The position numbers were made by a program, and so were the translations under genes. Under the pieces are notes generated by a model, which saw nothing but the letters and a program-made list of their open reading frames with translations, had not been told where the DNA came from and searched no databases. Below are positions 23,601-29,225 of a stretch of DNA of 64,000 nt, piece after piece. Source of the stretch: Cetobacterium_A somerae (lineage in GTDB: Bacteria > Fusobacteriota > Fusobacteriia > Fusobacteriales > Fusobacteriaceae); the NCBI RefSeq assembly GCF_044784365.2, contig NZ_CP173065.2, one strand, 5' to 3'. Each line of letters opens with the position of its first letter. Within the stretch, counting starts at the first letter, position 1.

Positions 23601-24407
23601 TTTTCTAGAAGTAAGAGAAACACTGTTATTAAGGGTACCTATAAAAGTATCATTTAGCTGCCCTGTTATTGTGTAAGTTATACTTCCATCTACTGCTATA
23701 TAAGCACCTTTGGCATTTAAATTTCCAGAAGTGGAATAGACTCCAGGATTTGTTCCAACTCCTGTTGACGAAGCTATAATATTAGAATTTATAAAAATTG
23801 AACTATCTAGAATATCTTCTATATCAATACTTTTAACAGGTGCTAATCCGGTATTCACAACACTAATATTGTAAGTTACTACTCCGCCTTTTTCGTAATA
23901 AGGAAGTGTTGAAGTTTTATTAACTTCCAAATCATAATGAACTCTATCCATGGAGTTAGTTTCGGTAAAATTTTCACCTGAAGTACCTGTAAAATTGGCA
24001 GTAGCTTGAATTGTTCCATTTACATCTGGATTTATAGTTCCTTTAACCGTATATGTTATACTTCCACCAGCATCTATAAATAGTCCAGTTACTTCTAAAT
24101 TACCAGTGAATGAAAAACTTCCAGGAAAAGTATATTTTCCAGTTATTTGTGAACTATTTTGAAGATTGTTAAAAATTAATCCATTCCCTCCTCCATCTAG
24201 ATTAGAAGTTAAACTAGCTAATGGAAAAGAAAGAGTTCCGCCTACCCCCTCATCAGTATTATTTATTAATGTAAGTTGATATTCAACTCCATCGCCATTA
24301 TCATAGCCATTTTGTGGTGTTAATCTTGTTAATTTAAATTCTATTGCTAGCATTGTCTGAGACAATATAATAAAAAAAACAAGAAAAATTAATCCCCTTT
24401 TTCTCAT
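8613..24407 (-). CDS. Giant DUF11-repeat surface protein with SdrD-B-like domain and C-terminal outer-membrane barrel
   Basis: 5264 residues in one uninterrupted frame. A signal peptide (MRKRGLIFLVFFIILSQTMLA) opens it. About 29 DUF11/TIGR01451-type repeats of 100-150 residues follow, each starting with a K.....YiPG..i.Y.i.v.N.G pattern and containing D.ls.i, tvdIapG and G.I.NtA motifs. Near residue 4050 is a Cna-B/SdrD-B-like module (GKVFFDENGDGYQNEGEKG, DRFGRYHVP), then beta-rich domains. From about 4400 to the end comes a long run of alternating beta strands finishing in AIGRF, typical of an outer-membrane barrel with terminal aromatic. The likely topology is a very long extracellular stalk anchored in the outer membrane, used for adhesion or as a cell coat. 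GGAGGG precedes ATG. Related proteins occur in Fusobacteriota and Bacteroidota; the ligand is unknown. Confidence 0.9.
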   Translation of the reverse strand: MRKRGLIFLVFFIILSQTMLAIEFKLTRLTPQNGYDNGDGVEYQLTLINNTDEGVGGTLSFPLASLTSNLDGGGNGLIFNNLQNSSQITGKYTFPGSFSFTGNLEVTGLFIDAGGSITYTVKGTINPDVNGTIQATANFTGTSGENFTETNSMDRVHYDLEVNKTSTLPYYEKGGVVTYNISVVNTGLAPVKSIDIEDILDSSIFINSNIIASSTGVGTNPGVYSTSGNLNAKGAYIAVDGSITYTITGQLNDTFIGTLNNSVSLTSRKKTQKVDANPIDLVKYDYTFEKIALNPNGKYNPDGAVAYKLLITNTSKSIPITKMSLMDYLSQIYSTDANGNQVLAFDTSRIIVIPSVGTANSSIGTISSNSDLKITNISIAPGDYVSYIVRTFVNPNIVGEIKNTALILDRNGNNLSSKDNGLTSKPANIEILKKSLSNDVYIPGNPIKYLLTVKNTGQGIGYNLTVSDNITNIKSLLANSGAIDSQDIDGNPAATWSITANLGDESINSTSNLLKNGGVLNNVDLNDNNVIIYPGEEINYDITIITKDTSIGAITNTAEINGQTSSATYNPAEVITTGNESITIVKSPNQSEYTPGGTISYNIIARNLDTKFANNITITDALSKITALNTNGDISSVVQNWSLNFISKTGNGTAQGEFNYGGENPGTQDLSIVADLGPSGEVIYELIIKVNPNIVGKIYDDDLLGNVVENGNGISMSPYKLELQKEVNETEYIPGQPIIYTITINNTGNGTAVNIPIQDIFSNIKTTLVTGAQGQAYTKTVVTGNIYDSKGNIVSSGPDKTGIINELINQDLNVKAIISPGNHIVYTIIATINPLADQRIINTALVDGELTSDRGIVTKPTNVSIKKSVNSSSYPNNLDSNGNIIINEKEVIIYTLEIENSSSSGLAMNIPVKDSISTIKAELLSGNEELVFEPGWTIDTQLIGEGTSISGNSIENGKDIDTRVNIAPGGKVIFTITGNVNNNGTQIFYGTFTNSATADGIISTVTTSPKNPFLRVSKSSINTNYIPGETIEYTIVVENIGSGYANNAAITDYLSNVVDGAKNKAFSSWTITGIPKGYGTTIGNISDNNDINTTVDIAPGGSITYNIVAQLNKNLTGIITNEVQVYDPQNGNISTASASEDNANEDGTIFIRKTTDIPSIIPLSNFTYIIDVLNNSKNQIKNIRIVDDLNTIIGNLANENGTSTTDITGPAFLSWTIYRGGKQINIGPKDKLDDLISNLNPQQGVEYKIIATPNPKLLMQKLKNTVNVYNGENVIASSFIENNVLGSTGGITRSVVPSKYIPGDTLTYTIKVAPNSVGYLNNFSINEEITNLNVNLMNGTQGNVFFNPSTGKNEFNVQFLQNESNISNGTIPIPLKDIKPNNNLVGVVDVAQGDYLVYKITGKIRPDILGDINYNGLITTFYRQNLSITKQVVGGNYFPGQALTYLLRVENNSKGNAGQVSLKDNIGIIQVESSKGGNIPAFVPGSIKIINISTGGYGANAPIPSDPANIDVKIDVPTDGYIQYEISATVTDTAVGKIINELDVDSDTVSAGTSSPQNRFLVTKTMDRYLDVDGLTAVSAGYVPGGYIQYTITITNQNAGIINNYPVKDLIGDINTNLAIGGVGKAFETWSITAEKDSSSATDFGIFKNNQNLDTTVDIGPNGFIKYTILAKVNTLAVGSFTNSVNVNGVIRTSQTAQMAPEVIVHTKKVYDSTGTTEITNYAPGDTVIYKIDIQNVGKGTAYGKSYLDTLTSILSNEAGNGSTKVSPFGNKWIIDTKKTGDITLTGATLPQNNENISISNMIISQGGNVTFTITGTIGNKVFGDILNTSTYGQDSQTALLKPYPGVISTTNIIKTLNGNTFTGQAYKPGDNVTYEITISNTGKGILNDVTITDMFTNILTEESGTSSLTKALQNISVGLPQVNQGENFVESISGDSSTLIRKIADILPGQTITILTSATISKKALGIISENPLMVNGVETKSSTIISEPAILEGSKTLITPSSKIYKPGDTVQYKLTLKNNGLGYGNNIVLKDLIGDIKTEIVGGFQGNAFTSWNVVYNGPTGSDFANYTYLNGNINGTAGLNTTIDIGPGVEVSFNIDGVLAENIVGNVVNTATLGDKIYTAEAITLKPASLSQIEVTKIASSSTYTPDGNIGFQIIVKNNSDTTINNLLLTDLISSIKTEQAGGTVNQALKSGWSITTNIIGDFENSAIKIPRFGDLVNSEIDLAKGTQLTINIAGLASSKSLGKIKNSANWSYNGSTSETNNVIIEPEIGTLKISKSANLSNYIPGETVEYILNVQNIGNGYVNNGVIIDDLLNRTVELVDGTTAPAFSNIKLVKQTSGSNTVLGPPNLSSGYLQNSADIYPGDTVKIIISAIVNAKAYGSITNTATAGLSKDSVTLESVDGALIANKTVDKLNYSDGDTLTYTINLTNSGQGWLKDIPVIDELSKIQTEFVNGTTSLAFESPTDINQTINIAPNSTEKIILSGQLKTGTIGDIINAANVNGSFTNEVTSTPVIKDLNLTVTSNEFYKTGNGINPAEKNIINYTITLTNDEQNTAAADIVLTDDILNILVGSSLKNTIKAFTSYKVTMFSYPQGDNIVSNIELNKDIIDKPIIVSGALEKSGKIVIELEATLNETEVEGPIGTITNLVKVTQDNKSNSAETNVLPSVPSPRITKTIKSIGGNNYTQGKTYSPGEEIIYEILVENNGDGYLNDISLIDNIDFLVTELAGDNIGNALSQYNWSYVSNSKRTFIPSDTFKANTSLNTVLTMAPKSNILITLTGIISEECLGTIPSNQAKLGTLISRTPVISPALGKLELTKTLTSEAKYIPGGTLSYEVKVANTGLGYLNNIKIQDLIGNIQTNSIGGKISPAFSSWSVSGKPSPIDGIVYAENSYPNTLNLDDTLDIAPGVAAVFTVSGVVNKNIYGDITNNAIATNGIEQKNASVTAVSEKATVLLKKSFNNSTYSPGGNLSFTITIENTSSAIAAGLNIKDFIENMEVETIDSSKKFPFKPGYQINTSISGDSQNTSLNIPTSGNIDVTGDLAPNTVVTINITGFAIDDAIGEISNTAILTYDSNTTTKVAAIKPNTGTIVVTKTSTSTEFIPGKTLIYNIKVTNNGEGYASGVLIQDNLSLSGAFDLTTITATPTWDSLSKVSNLNIQNGILTATADIHPGESINIQVQAIVLQTRIEPIINTAEATYLGTAFNNSITLNSVPGVLSINKNQSAGFYEPGNQLYYTLTIENTGDGWLKDTTIYDNLAVIQTQILGGGIGSAFQINSIGASIIDQGISTLTINQNEISKGNLLVKGDIAPNTTVTIVVGGNTSENAIGIIQNTARVSQNGNTYKSKTVIAIQQIPKLELKKIGDNIEYEVGKPIKYTITIMNNTVNNARNVLLKDLISKVTVLNSNGEIVPAFKPGWKVSYTSDPLSTITGVIENGKDINVTMDIHTFDTITFTIDAIVIDNAIGTINNTVIASEFGDPYSSSFESLPKDSEITITKTPQLEKYIPGELLTYDITVSNIGLGYGDNIVVQDILSDILVTTPTGNINAFDISSARIKVKNISSGIVTTIKDEVKGIDLNDTLDMPPNSSITYEISALVAPNAIGSIKNIATAGGVTAENIISSENYKIAAKMTQEQTVYVPGKEVQFDLIVENIGLGYAYNIDVKEIITNSLTFGVSGNKLKSFNSWIISKSESQNLVISKANDLSNTDVDEVVNIPPKGIVTYKVTAIVNPELSGDIIVESDVLDSLNKEEFKNSVTFIPPEAILSLSKTSDKDSYGDEDEFVIYTLSIENKGIGNVSGIEVSDLISSLKGKNGNPLFTDWTVTVKENGTIANESILVKDNQDINNSLNLRSDGQNKIVYTITGKINKGIDDTITNIFTAKNPLTGKIDTASVTNYIKKIPDNEGELKVIKRALKKDIKIGEAVEYEVIVENNNESRFINVVLKDLIPPGFKYVKGTTELVESGSDGILNTSDDLASISEPVLGNGLNFPSITMEPFTKFRVRYLLKPSIGVTFGKYKNQAYMTLNGNKISNTATATVSIIGDSLLDTASIIGKVFFDENGDGYQNEGEKGIPGVRLITPTGVIAITDRFGRYHVPDEWVYSKMGENYEIKLDTTTLPENVEILSENPQVKRVTPQGLTKFNFSIKGVDGKKIEDKNRIYLKEGAIWVINDSIEIEPELILNLPERVVVKNGELTEELDFTLKTNYGDFIEKYEIGIYSQEDSTLSSPIGVISGDKIYNDMKINWIFQKEDRLDFKTGKQLKVRLKVWDKFGNFDATEVGYIDLVSRKPIVDLFDYESKNEIFLQIQNIPLNTGMARFTGDGLKDVEKVYIGDDEYDVDQDAFIASKYMPSDKYNIPVKVVDKSGNEKEYSLKVTLPETYYMATGIADFSIGRNYISGNQEVLNVDNPFGPEYFADNIYNEGRIAYYGRGKYKDKLRFVAHIDTKANSVNEMFNDILKRDKQTLFQRVEDTDYAYYPTYGDKSYIYRDVETDGKIYLKLQYEKSSLMWGNYNTGFTGSKYMQYNRSLYGAKGNYTSNETTKFGDNKNNLTAFASEPDSLYGHDEFLGTGGSLYFLKNGDILSGTEKVWIKVINSNTSLTEKVIYLQEGKDYEFDPYQGRIILNKPLNGVTSNINEDIIQGSSSGNYYSYLIVDYEYIPTNSQNMNEKDYGLRGRTFINDHIGVSGTYIKENKEGKGYTLTGGEVILKATENSYFKGEVSRSEGVQSDNSFLSFDGGLNFKKIGSDIENISGNAYSFSGVLNFADLNPIVFSPYGNDVRAWYEKKESGYSFASDLGDKELETYGGEINFRNSDRMKTKLKYESMEKKDYFNSLIDKKETAGIQLEYLITERISAGLAFNHVKELDQNEIGTGDLIGARVEYEIDENTTIYTEGQITVSKSNNYETNNIITFGGEKSLTEKLTVNGKTSFGTRGNYTEVGADYNLTDDYTVYLGYSMDGEEDINKITGGQRARLNDKINIYQENQFVKESGRNGVMQSYGADYEIYEDVTFGASFQLGKIELPDNEGESKRKAISLYSRVEKADFMLKNKIEYREEKEDKKIRQYLTTNTFNYVYSDEYTFAGKVNFAFTDDIENYKFIESSIGLAYRPVENDRLNFLSRYTVILNEDPKDSDKSKAYIIEFESIYSLTERWDLGLKTAYRKEQDTYIRASENSVIINNNIYLIGLKANYTILNDWDIYGQYHWLVDEKESDVASGAIVGIYKNIHRNLKFGGGYNFSVFSDNLGVDDYKAHGWFINAIGRF
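12287..24350 (-). repeat. Tandem array of about 29 diverged DUF11-coding repeats
   Basis: Counted by the recurring Y.PG..i.Y motif and its variants. Repeat lengths differ and the units are clearly diverged at both DNA and protein level, so the array is old rather than a fresh tandem expansion. Repeats 7, 12 and 19 carry insertions before the motif. Edges are approximate. Confidence 0.8.
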
Positions 24408-24436
24408 CTAATCCCTCCTATTAATTCTCTATAAAA

Positions 24437-24442
24437 ATTATA
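24437..24442 (-). promoter_or_regulatory. -10 element of the giant surface-protein gene
   Basis: TATAAT on the minus strand, 29 bases before the start codon. No good -35 is seen at 16-18 bases, so an activator or an alternative start may be involved. Confidence 0.45.
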
Positions 24443-24513
24443 CTGTAAATTCGAAAAAATCTTTTAATTTATAACTGAACTTTTAAAAGAATAGTTTATA
24501 AAAAATATTGGAT

Positions 24514-24555
24514 AAAAAAAGAGCAATTCACTTATTTGTGAACTGCTCTTTTTTT
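24514..24555 (-). terminator. Terminator of zupT
   Basis: Stem AGAGCAATTCAC / GTGAACTGCTCT with one mismatch, flanked by A7 and T7, 6-base loop. It starts at the zupT stop codon. A/T runs on both sides could act in either direction. Confidence 0.82.
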
Positions 24556-25354
24556 AAAATATTAATAAACTAGTTGCCATGACAATCATTCCACTTATTA
24601 GTCCATAGATAGATAAATGGTGTTCGCCATATTTTTCTGCTGCAGGAAGTAGTTCATCTAAGGAGATGAAGACCATGATGCCTGCTACTCCAGCAAAAAT
24701 TATACCAAAAATTAAATCGTTCATAAAAGGTAGCAATATTAAATATCCAATTACTGCTCCAAGAGGTTCTGATACTCCTGATAAGAAGGAGTACATAAGA
24801 GCCTTTTTTTTACTTCCAGTTGAAAAGTAAATAGGGACTGATACAGCTATTCCTTCTGGAATATTATGCAGTGCTATTGCTATTGCGATAGAAATTCCTA
24901 GAGTGGGGTTATCTATTGCACTCATAAAAGTTGCTAATCCTTCTGGGAAGTTATGAATACCAATAGCTAATGCTGAGAAGATTCCCATTCTATGCAAACT
25001 TCTATTTTTCTCCAGTGTTTTATCATTGATATCTTCAATATTTTTTACCTCATGAGGATTTTCATAACTTGGGATTAATTTATCAATTAAAGCTATTAAA
25101 AGCATTCCTCCAAAGAAGGCAAATACAGTAAAAATTGTTCCATTTTTTTCTCCTGCAAATTTAATAAGTGATTCTTGAGCTGTGGGGAAAATCTCTATAA
25201 ATGAAACATATATCATAACACCAGCAGAAAATCCAAGCGTCACTGATAAAAATTTTATGTTTGTTCTTTTAGAGAAGAATGCAATAAAGCTTCCAATTCC
25301 AGTGCATAATCCAGCACCGAGTGTTAAAAGGAATGCAAATAAAATATTGTTCAT
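24554..25354 (-). CDS. zupT: ZIP family zinc/divalent metal transporter ZupT
   Basis: 266 residues from the chosen start, about eight membrane helices. It has the two ZIP metal-site motifs, HNFPEG (helix IV) and HNIPEG (helix V), about 35 residues apart. Between helices III and IV is a short cytosolic loop rich in Glu/Asp/Asn. The arrangement matches E. coli ZupT, which imports Zn2+ and other divalent cations. A longer frame begins at 25381, but that codon sits on the predicted transcription start. The ATG at 25352-25354 has GAAAGAGGT upstream, so it is preferred. Single-gene unit with its own promoter and terminator. Confidence 0.9.
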   Translation of the reverse strand: MNNILFAFLLTLGAGLCTGIGSFIAFFSKRTNIKFLSVTLGFSAGVMIYVSFIEIFPTAQESLIKFAGEKNGTIFTVFAFFGGMLLIALIDKLIPSYENPHEVKNIEDINDKTLEKNRSLHRMGIFSALAIGIHNFPEGLATFMSAIDNPTLGISIAIAIALHNIPEGIAVSVPIYFSTGSKKKALMYSFLSGVSEPLGAVIGYLILLPFMNDLIFGIIFAGVAGIMVFISLDELLPAAEKYGEHHLSIYGLISGMIVMATSLLIF

Positions 25355-25390
25355 ATAAATACCTCTTTCTATAAAATTCATTTCACATTA

Positions 25391-25419
25391 ATTATATCAA
25401 TAAAATATTTGAAAGTCAA
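25391..25419 (-). promoter_or_regulatory. Promoter of zupT
   Basis: Minus strand: -35 TTGACT (25414-25419), 17-bp spacer, -10 TATAAT (25391-25396). The transcription start near 25384 supports translation from 25354. No zinc-repressor palindrome was recognised around it. Confidence 0.8.
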
Positions 25420-25639
25420 AGTAAAATAAAAAGGGAGTGTAATACAAATATTTGAATGGGTATTTTAGGCAGTTTTGAAGACTTTAGGTTGATTTTATAA
25501 GTAATTCTACCTTTGTAAGGATAAATTCAAACGAACGTTTTAAATTCAAAATTAGAGAGTCAAAAAAATTAACTTTTGTCCAAAAAAATGAAAAAGTAGA
25601 TATTTACATTTGTTTTTCAAGTAAAATACCTTAAATATG

Positions 25640-25842
25640 GTCTTAAAATTATAAAAGTAATTAAAAAATAATGATGTTATAAAATGATATATGTAATAAA
25701 ATAATTAGAAAATATATATAATAAATATTATTATTTTTTAATATTTAAAAAATATAAGTTTAAAAAAACGATAAAATGTTGTTTTTTAGTTATAAATATA
25801 TTATTATAAAATATACTAGTATAGATACGGAGGAGTTTTTGA
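25640..25842 (+). promoter_or_regulatory. A/T-tract leader with palindrome before the flavin reductase gene
   Basis: From about 25640 the gap is almost pure A/T, with phased A-runs that may bend DNA or act as an UP element. A perfect 12-bp palindrome, TATACTAGTATA (25812-25823), overlaps a possible -10 TATACT (25812-25817), 25 bases before the ATG. No convincing -35 or riboswitch was seen. Bases 25420-25640 hold nothing recognised. Confidence 0.35.
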
Positions 25843-27603
25843 ATGAAAAAAAGATTATTGTTATTGTCGTTGATGGTAGTTATGGGGAATCTAAGTATGG
25901 GAGAAAATTTTAAAGAGGGAACATACTTAGGAAGTGCAAATGGATATAAAGGAGAGATAAAAGTAGAGGTAAAACTCTCTAAAGATAAAATAGAGGATAT
26001 AAAAGTAATTTCAAATACAGATACACCAATAATATCAGATGCACCTGTAAATATTATTCCAAAAAAAGTTTTACAAACACAAGGGCTAGGAGTAGATGTA
26101 GTAGCTGGTGCAACAGGAACAAGTAGGGGAGTTATAGCAGCTATAAATAATGCAATAAAATTTTCAGGATATAAAACAGATTTAAGAAGAGTTAAAGAGA
26201 CTAAAGAAAAATTCACTGATAAAGTTGTAGAGCATAAAGATGATGTTGTTGTTATCGGAGCTGGTGGAGCGGGATTAATTGCAGCAATAGAAGCGAAACT
26301 AAATGGAGCTAATGTCACTGTTATAGAGAAAATGGCTTTTCCAGGTGGAAACACACTTATTTCTGGAGCAGAGTATGCAGCACCAGAAAACTGGGTACAA
26401 AAAGAGGGATTGAAAGATAGTAAGGATCAATTTTTCAATGACACAATGAAAGGTGGAGACAACGAAAGCAATCCTAATTTAGTAAGAGTTTTAGCTGATA
26501 ACGCATTAGATGGAGCAGTATGGTTAAAAGATTATGTAAATGTTGTATTTGAAGATAGACAGATGTTTTTTGGTGGACATTCGGTTAAAAGAAGTTTAGT
26601 TCCAAATGGAGCAAGTGGTGTAGAAGTTATTGGAAAATTAATGGCAAAAGCAAAAGAGTTAGGAATTCCAGTTTACTTAGAGATGAATGCAGTGGAATTA
26701 ATAACAGAAGGAAATAGAGTAGTTGGAGTAAAAGCTTTAACACCAACAGAAACACATAATTTTATGGGGAAAAATGGAGTAATTATAGCAAGTGGTGGAT
26801 TCGGTTCAAATATAGAGATGAGAAAAAAACATGATCCAAGAATGGATGAAAAGATTCTTTCTACAAATACAACTGGAATAACTGGTGATGGAATTGTAAT
26901 GGGAGAAAAAGTTGGAGCAGCAACAACAGATATGGAGTTTATCCAAACTTATCCAGTTTGTGATCCAGAAAATGGAGCGCTACTTTATACAGGAGATGTA
27001 AGATTAGCAGGAAGTGCAATTTTAGTTAATAAAGAGGGAAAACGTTTTGTTGAAGAGTTAGATAGAAGAGATGTAATCTCTTTTGCTATAACTAAACAAA
27101 CTGGTGGAGTAGGATACTTATTCTGGGATCAAGCCCAACTAGATAAAACAGAAGTAGCTGTTCATCATAAAGGAGAGTATGAAGCTTTATTAAGAAGAGG
27201 AATTTTAGTGAAAGCAGATACTATTGATGAAGCTGCAAAGCATTTTGGAATAGATGCAAAAGAGTTGAAAACTACTGTTGAAAAATATAATGAGTACGCT
27301 AAAAATGGAAAAGATTTAGAGTTTAATAAAAGAGGTGGACTTGTAGCATTTACAGAGGGACCATATTATATTCTAAAAAATACCCCAGCTATTCATCATA
27401 CAATGGGTGGTTTAGTAATAGATTCAAAAGGTAGAGTTTTAGATAAAAATGGAAATCCAATAGAGGGGTTATTTGCTGCTGGAGAGGTTACTGGAGATAT
27501 TCATGGGAAAAATCGTTTAGGAAGTAATGCTATTACAGATATAACGGTATTTGGAAAAATTTCAGGTGAAAATGCAGCTAAAAATTTACAAAAAGTGAAT
27601 TAA
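25843..27603 (+). CDS. Secreted FMN-binding, FAD-dependent fumarate/urocanate-reductase-like flavoprotein
   Basis: 586 residues. A signal peptide (about 1-20) directs export. An FMN_bind domain (25-110) carries VDVVAGATGTS (84-94), the site where ApbE-type transferases attach FMN to Thr. The FAD-binding reductase domain starts at VVVIGAGGAGLIAA (135-148) and runs to the end. It keeps the conserved HHTMGG and GEVTGDIHGKNRLGSNA motifs with the substrate-binding His and Arg of the flavocytochrome c/fumarate reductase family. The length matches UrdA-type urocanate reductases. It probably reduces an unsaturated organic acid in the periplasm as an electron sink; the exact substrate is unknown. GGAGGAG precedes ATG. 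No haem motifs are present. Confidence 0.85.
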   Translation: MKKRLLLLSLMVVMGNLSMGENFKEGTYLGSANGYKGEIKVEVKLSKDKIEDIKVISNTDTPIISDAPVNIIPKKVLQTQGLGVDVVAGATGTSRGVIAAINNAIKFSGYKTDLRRVKETKEKFTDKVVEHKDDVVVIGAGGAGLIAAIEAKLNGANVTVIEKMAFPGGNTLISGAEYAAPENWVQKEGLKDSKDQFFNDTMKGGDNESNPNLVRVLADNALDGAVWLKDYVNVVFEDRQMFFGGHSVKRSLVPNGASGVEVIGKLMAKAKELGIPVYLEMNAVELITEGNRVVGVKALTPTETHNFMGKNGVIIASGGFGSNIEMRKKHDPRMDEKILSTNTTGITGDGIVMGEKVGAATTDMEFIQTYPVCDPENGALLYTGDVRLAGSAILVNKEGKRFVEELDRRDVISFAITKQTGGVGYLFWDQAQLDKTEVAVHHKGEYEALLRRGILVKADTIDEAAKHFGIDAKELKTTVEKYNEYAKNGKDLEFNKRGGLVAFTEGPYYILKNTPAIHHTMGGLVIDSKGRVLDKNGNPIEGLFAAGEVTGDIHGKNRLGSNAITDITVFGKISGENAAKNLQKVN

Positions 27604-27657
27604 AAAAGCTACTAAAGATTAAAAAATAAACAAAATAAATAATACAAAAACATTGTG

Positions 27658-27687
27658 TTGACGTATAAGTCAAATATCAGATAAAAT
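27658..27687 (+). promoter_or_regulatory. Promoter with TTGAC/GTCAA inverted repeat, before the TauE/SafE gene
   Basis: -35 TTGACG (27658-27663), 18-bp spacer, -10 TAAAAT (27682-27687). An inverted repeat TTGAC-N6-GTCAA (27658-27673) overlaps the -35 and may be an operator. Confidence 0.65.
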
Positions 27688-27726
27688 TAAGCAAAACAAA
27701 AAATAAAATAGTACGAGGGGAGTAGT

Positions 27727-28512
27727 ATGGAAATATTGTATTTTGTAGTTTGTCTTGGGGCATCGATTTTAGGAGCCATAAGTGGTATTGGTGGAGGAGT
27801 TATTATTAAACCAATTCTTGATGCTTTGGGAACAATGCAAGTATCGACAATAAGCTTTTTATCAGGATGTACTGTACTTGGAATGACAACGATGACACTA
27901 TATCGTAATAGTAAGGCAGGGGTAAGGCCAGAGAAAAAAAGAGGAACACCGTTAGCCATTGGGGCAGCTATTGGAGGTCTTTTAGGTAAACAGCTGTTTG
28001 ATTGGGTAAGAGTTGCAAGTGGAGATCCAAATATGGCTGGAGCAGTTCAATCATTTGTTTTAGCGGCAGTTACAGTTGGGGTATTGATATTCACTATTCA
28101 AAAATCAAAAATTACACCTTTTAATATAGAAAATACAACGGTATCTTTAATAATTGGATTTCTATTAGGAGCATTATCTTCATTTTTAGGTATTGGTGGA
28201 GGGCCAATAAATTTAATGATTTTATATCTATGTTTTGGTTTAAACTCAAAGGAAGCAGCAATAAACTCTATTTACATAATACTGTTTTCACAGGGAGTAA
28301 GCGTAGCTCAAACAATTTTTAAAGGGATACCTGAATTTGTTTGGTTAGCATTTGTAATGATGGTTGCAGGAGGAGTAATCGGAGGTACGGTTGGTCCTAT
28401 AATTTCAAAAAAACTTTCACTAAAAGGTGTAGATAAAATATATCTATGCATGGTTGTAGGAATAATTTTAATTAGTATTTATAACGGAATGAGTTATCTA
28501 GGAGTTTTATAA
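27727..28512 (+). CDS. TauE/SafE family membrane permease
   Basis: 261 residues, about eight hydrophobic helices in two repeats. Each half has the glycine-rich motif typical of the family (LGAISGIGGGVIIKP at about 15-29 and LSSFLGIGGGPINL in the second half). Family members move sulfite, sulfoacetate, taurine-related or other organic anions. The start has GGGGAG upstream. It heads a two-gene operon with the DUF1847 gene and lies just downstream of the flavin reductase, from which it is separated by its own promoter. A link between the three is suggested by order only. Confidence 0.88.
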   Translation: MEILYFVVCLGASILGAISGIGGGVIIKPILDALGTMQVSTISFLSGCTVLGMTTMTLYRNSKAGVRPEKKRGTPLAIGAAIGGLLGKQLFDWVRVASGDPNMAGAVQSFVLAAVTVGVLIFTIQKSKITPFNIENTTVSLIIGFLLGALSSFLGIGGGPINLMILYLCFGLNSKEAAINSIYIILFSQGVSVAQTIFKGIPEFVWLAFVMMVAGGVIGGTVGPIISKKLSLKGVDKIYLCMVVGIILISIYNGMSYLGVL

Positions 28513-28549
28513 GTATTAAAAATAAAAACAATGAGTTAGGAGAGAGAAA

Positions 28550-29170
28550 ATGAGTATTTGTGCAAAATGTATGACAAGAGGTTGTTTATCAAAGGACCAA
28601 GATAAAATGCCAAAGGTATTTTGTCCTAGTAGAAATGAAGAGATGCAAAATAAAGCAAAAGAGTTACATGTAGGAGATGACTTAACAATTGCTGTTCAAT
28701 CAGCACTTGTAGAAGCTGAAGGAAATACAAATTGGACTCGTGTTCAAGAGACTATAGCTTTTGCAAAGAAATGTGGATATGAGCGTATAGGGTTAGCTTT
28801 CTGCACAGGACTTCACGAAGAAGCTAAAACTTTTGTAAAAATATTAGAGCACCACGGATTAAAAGTAGTTTCTGTAATTTGTAAAAATGGAGCTATTTTA
28901 AAGGGATTTTTAGGAATACCTCAAGAGGAAAAAGAAACTTACGTGAAAAATGATATTATGTGTAATCCAATTGGGCAAGCATTACATTTAAACGAAGAGA
29001 AAACAGATTTAAATATACTGTTTGGTCTTTGCGTAGGACACGATACATTATTTATAAAACATTCGGAAGCACCAGTTACTGTATTTGCAGTAAAAGATAG
29101 AGTATTATGTCACAATCCTGTGGCAGCAATATATCAAGCTGATGCATACTATAAGAAAAAACTATTCTAA
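28550..29170 (+). CDS. DUF1847 cysteine-rich, probably metal-binding protein
   Basis: 206 residues, cytosolic. The N terminus contains CAKCMTRGC and a later Cys (residues 4-25), resembling a zinc or iron-sulfur knuckle. Further cysteines occur in GLAFCTGLHEE, SVICKNG, DIMCNPIGQA, GLCVGHD and VLCHNP, the pattern of the DUF1847 family. The function of the family is not established; many conserved Cys and His suggest a metal or cluster cofactor. It follows the TauE/SafE gene by 37 bases with AGGAGAGAG before ATG, so it is co-transcribed. A strong terminator follows. Confidence 0.82.
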   Translation: MSICAKCMTRGCLSKDQDKMPKVFCPSRNEEMQNKAKELHVGDDLTIAVQSALVEAEGNTNWTRVQETIAFAKKCGYERIGLAFCTGLHEEAKTFVKILEHHGLKVVSVICKNGAILKGFLGIPQEEKETYVKNDIMCNPIGQALHLNEEKTDLNILFGLCVGHDTLFIKHSEAPVTVFAVKDRVLCHNPVAAIYQADAYYKKKLF

Positions 29171-29175
29171 TATAA

Positions 29176-29209
29176 AAAAGGTATCTTGAAATTATTCAAG
29201 ATACCTTTT
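29176..29209. terminator. Bidirectional intrinsic terminator
   Basis: Perfect 15-bp stem (AAAAGGTATCTTGAA / TTCAAGATACCTTTT) with a 4-base loop between the converging DUF1847 and yjeM genes. Confidence 0.92.
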
Positions 29210-29225
29210 AATTTACAAAATAATA

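Noticed and set aside
25640..25842. FMN or other riboswitch before the flavin reductase
   Set aside because: The leader is almost pure A/T and has none of the G/C-rich conserved boxes of known riboswitches; the probable transcript leader is short.
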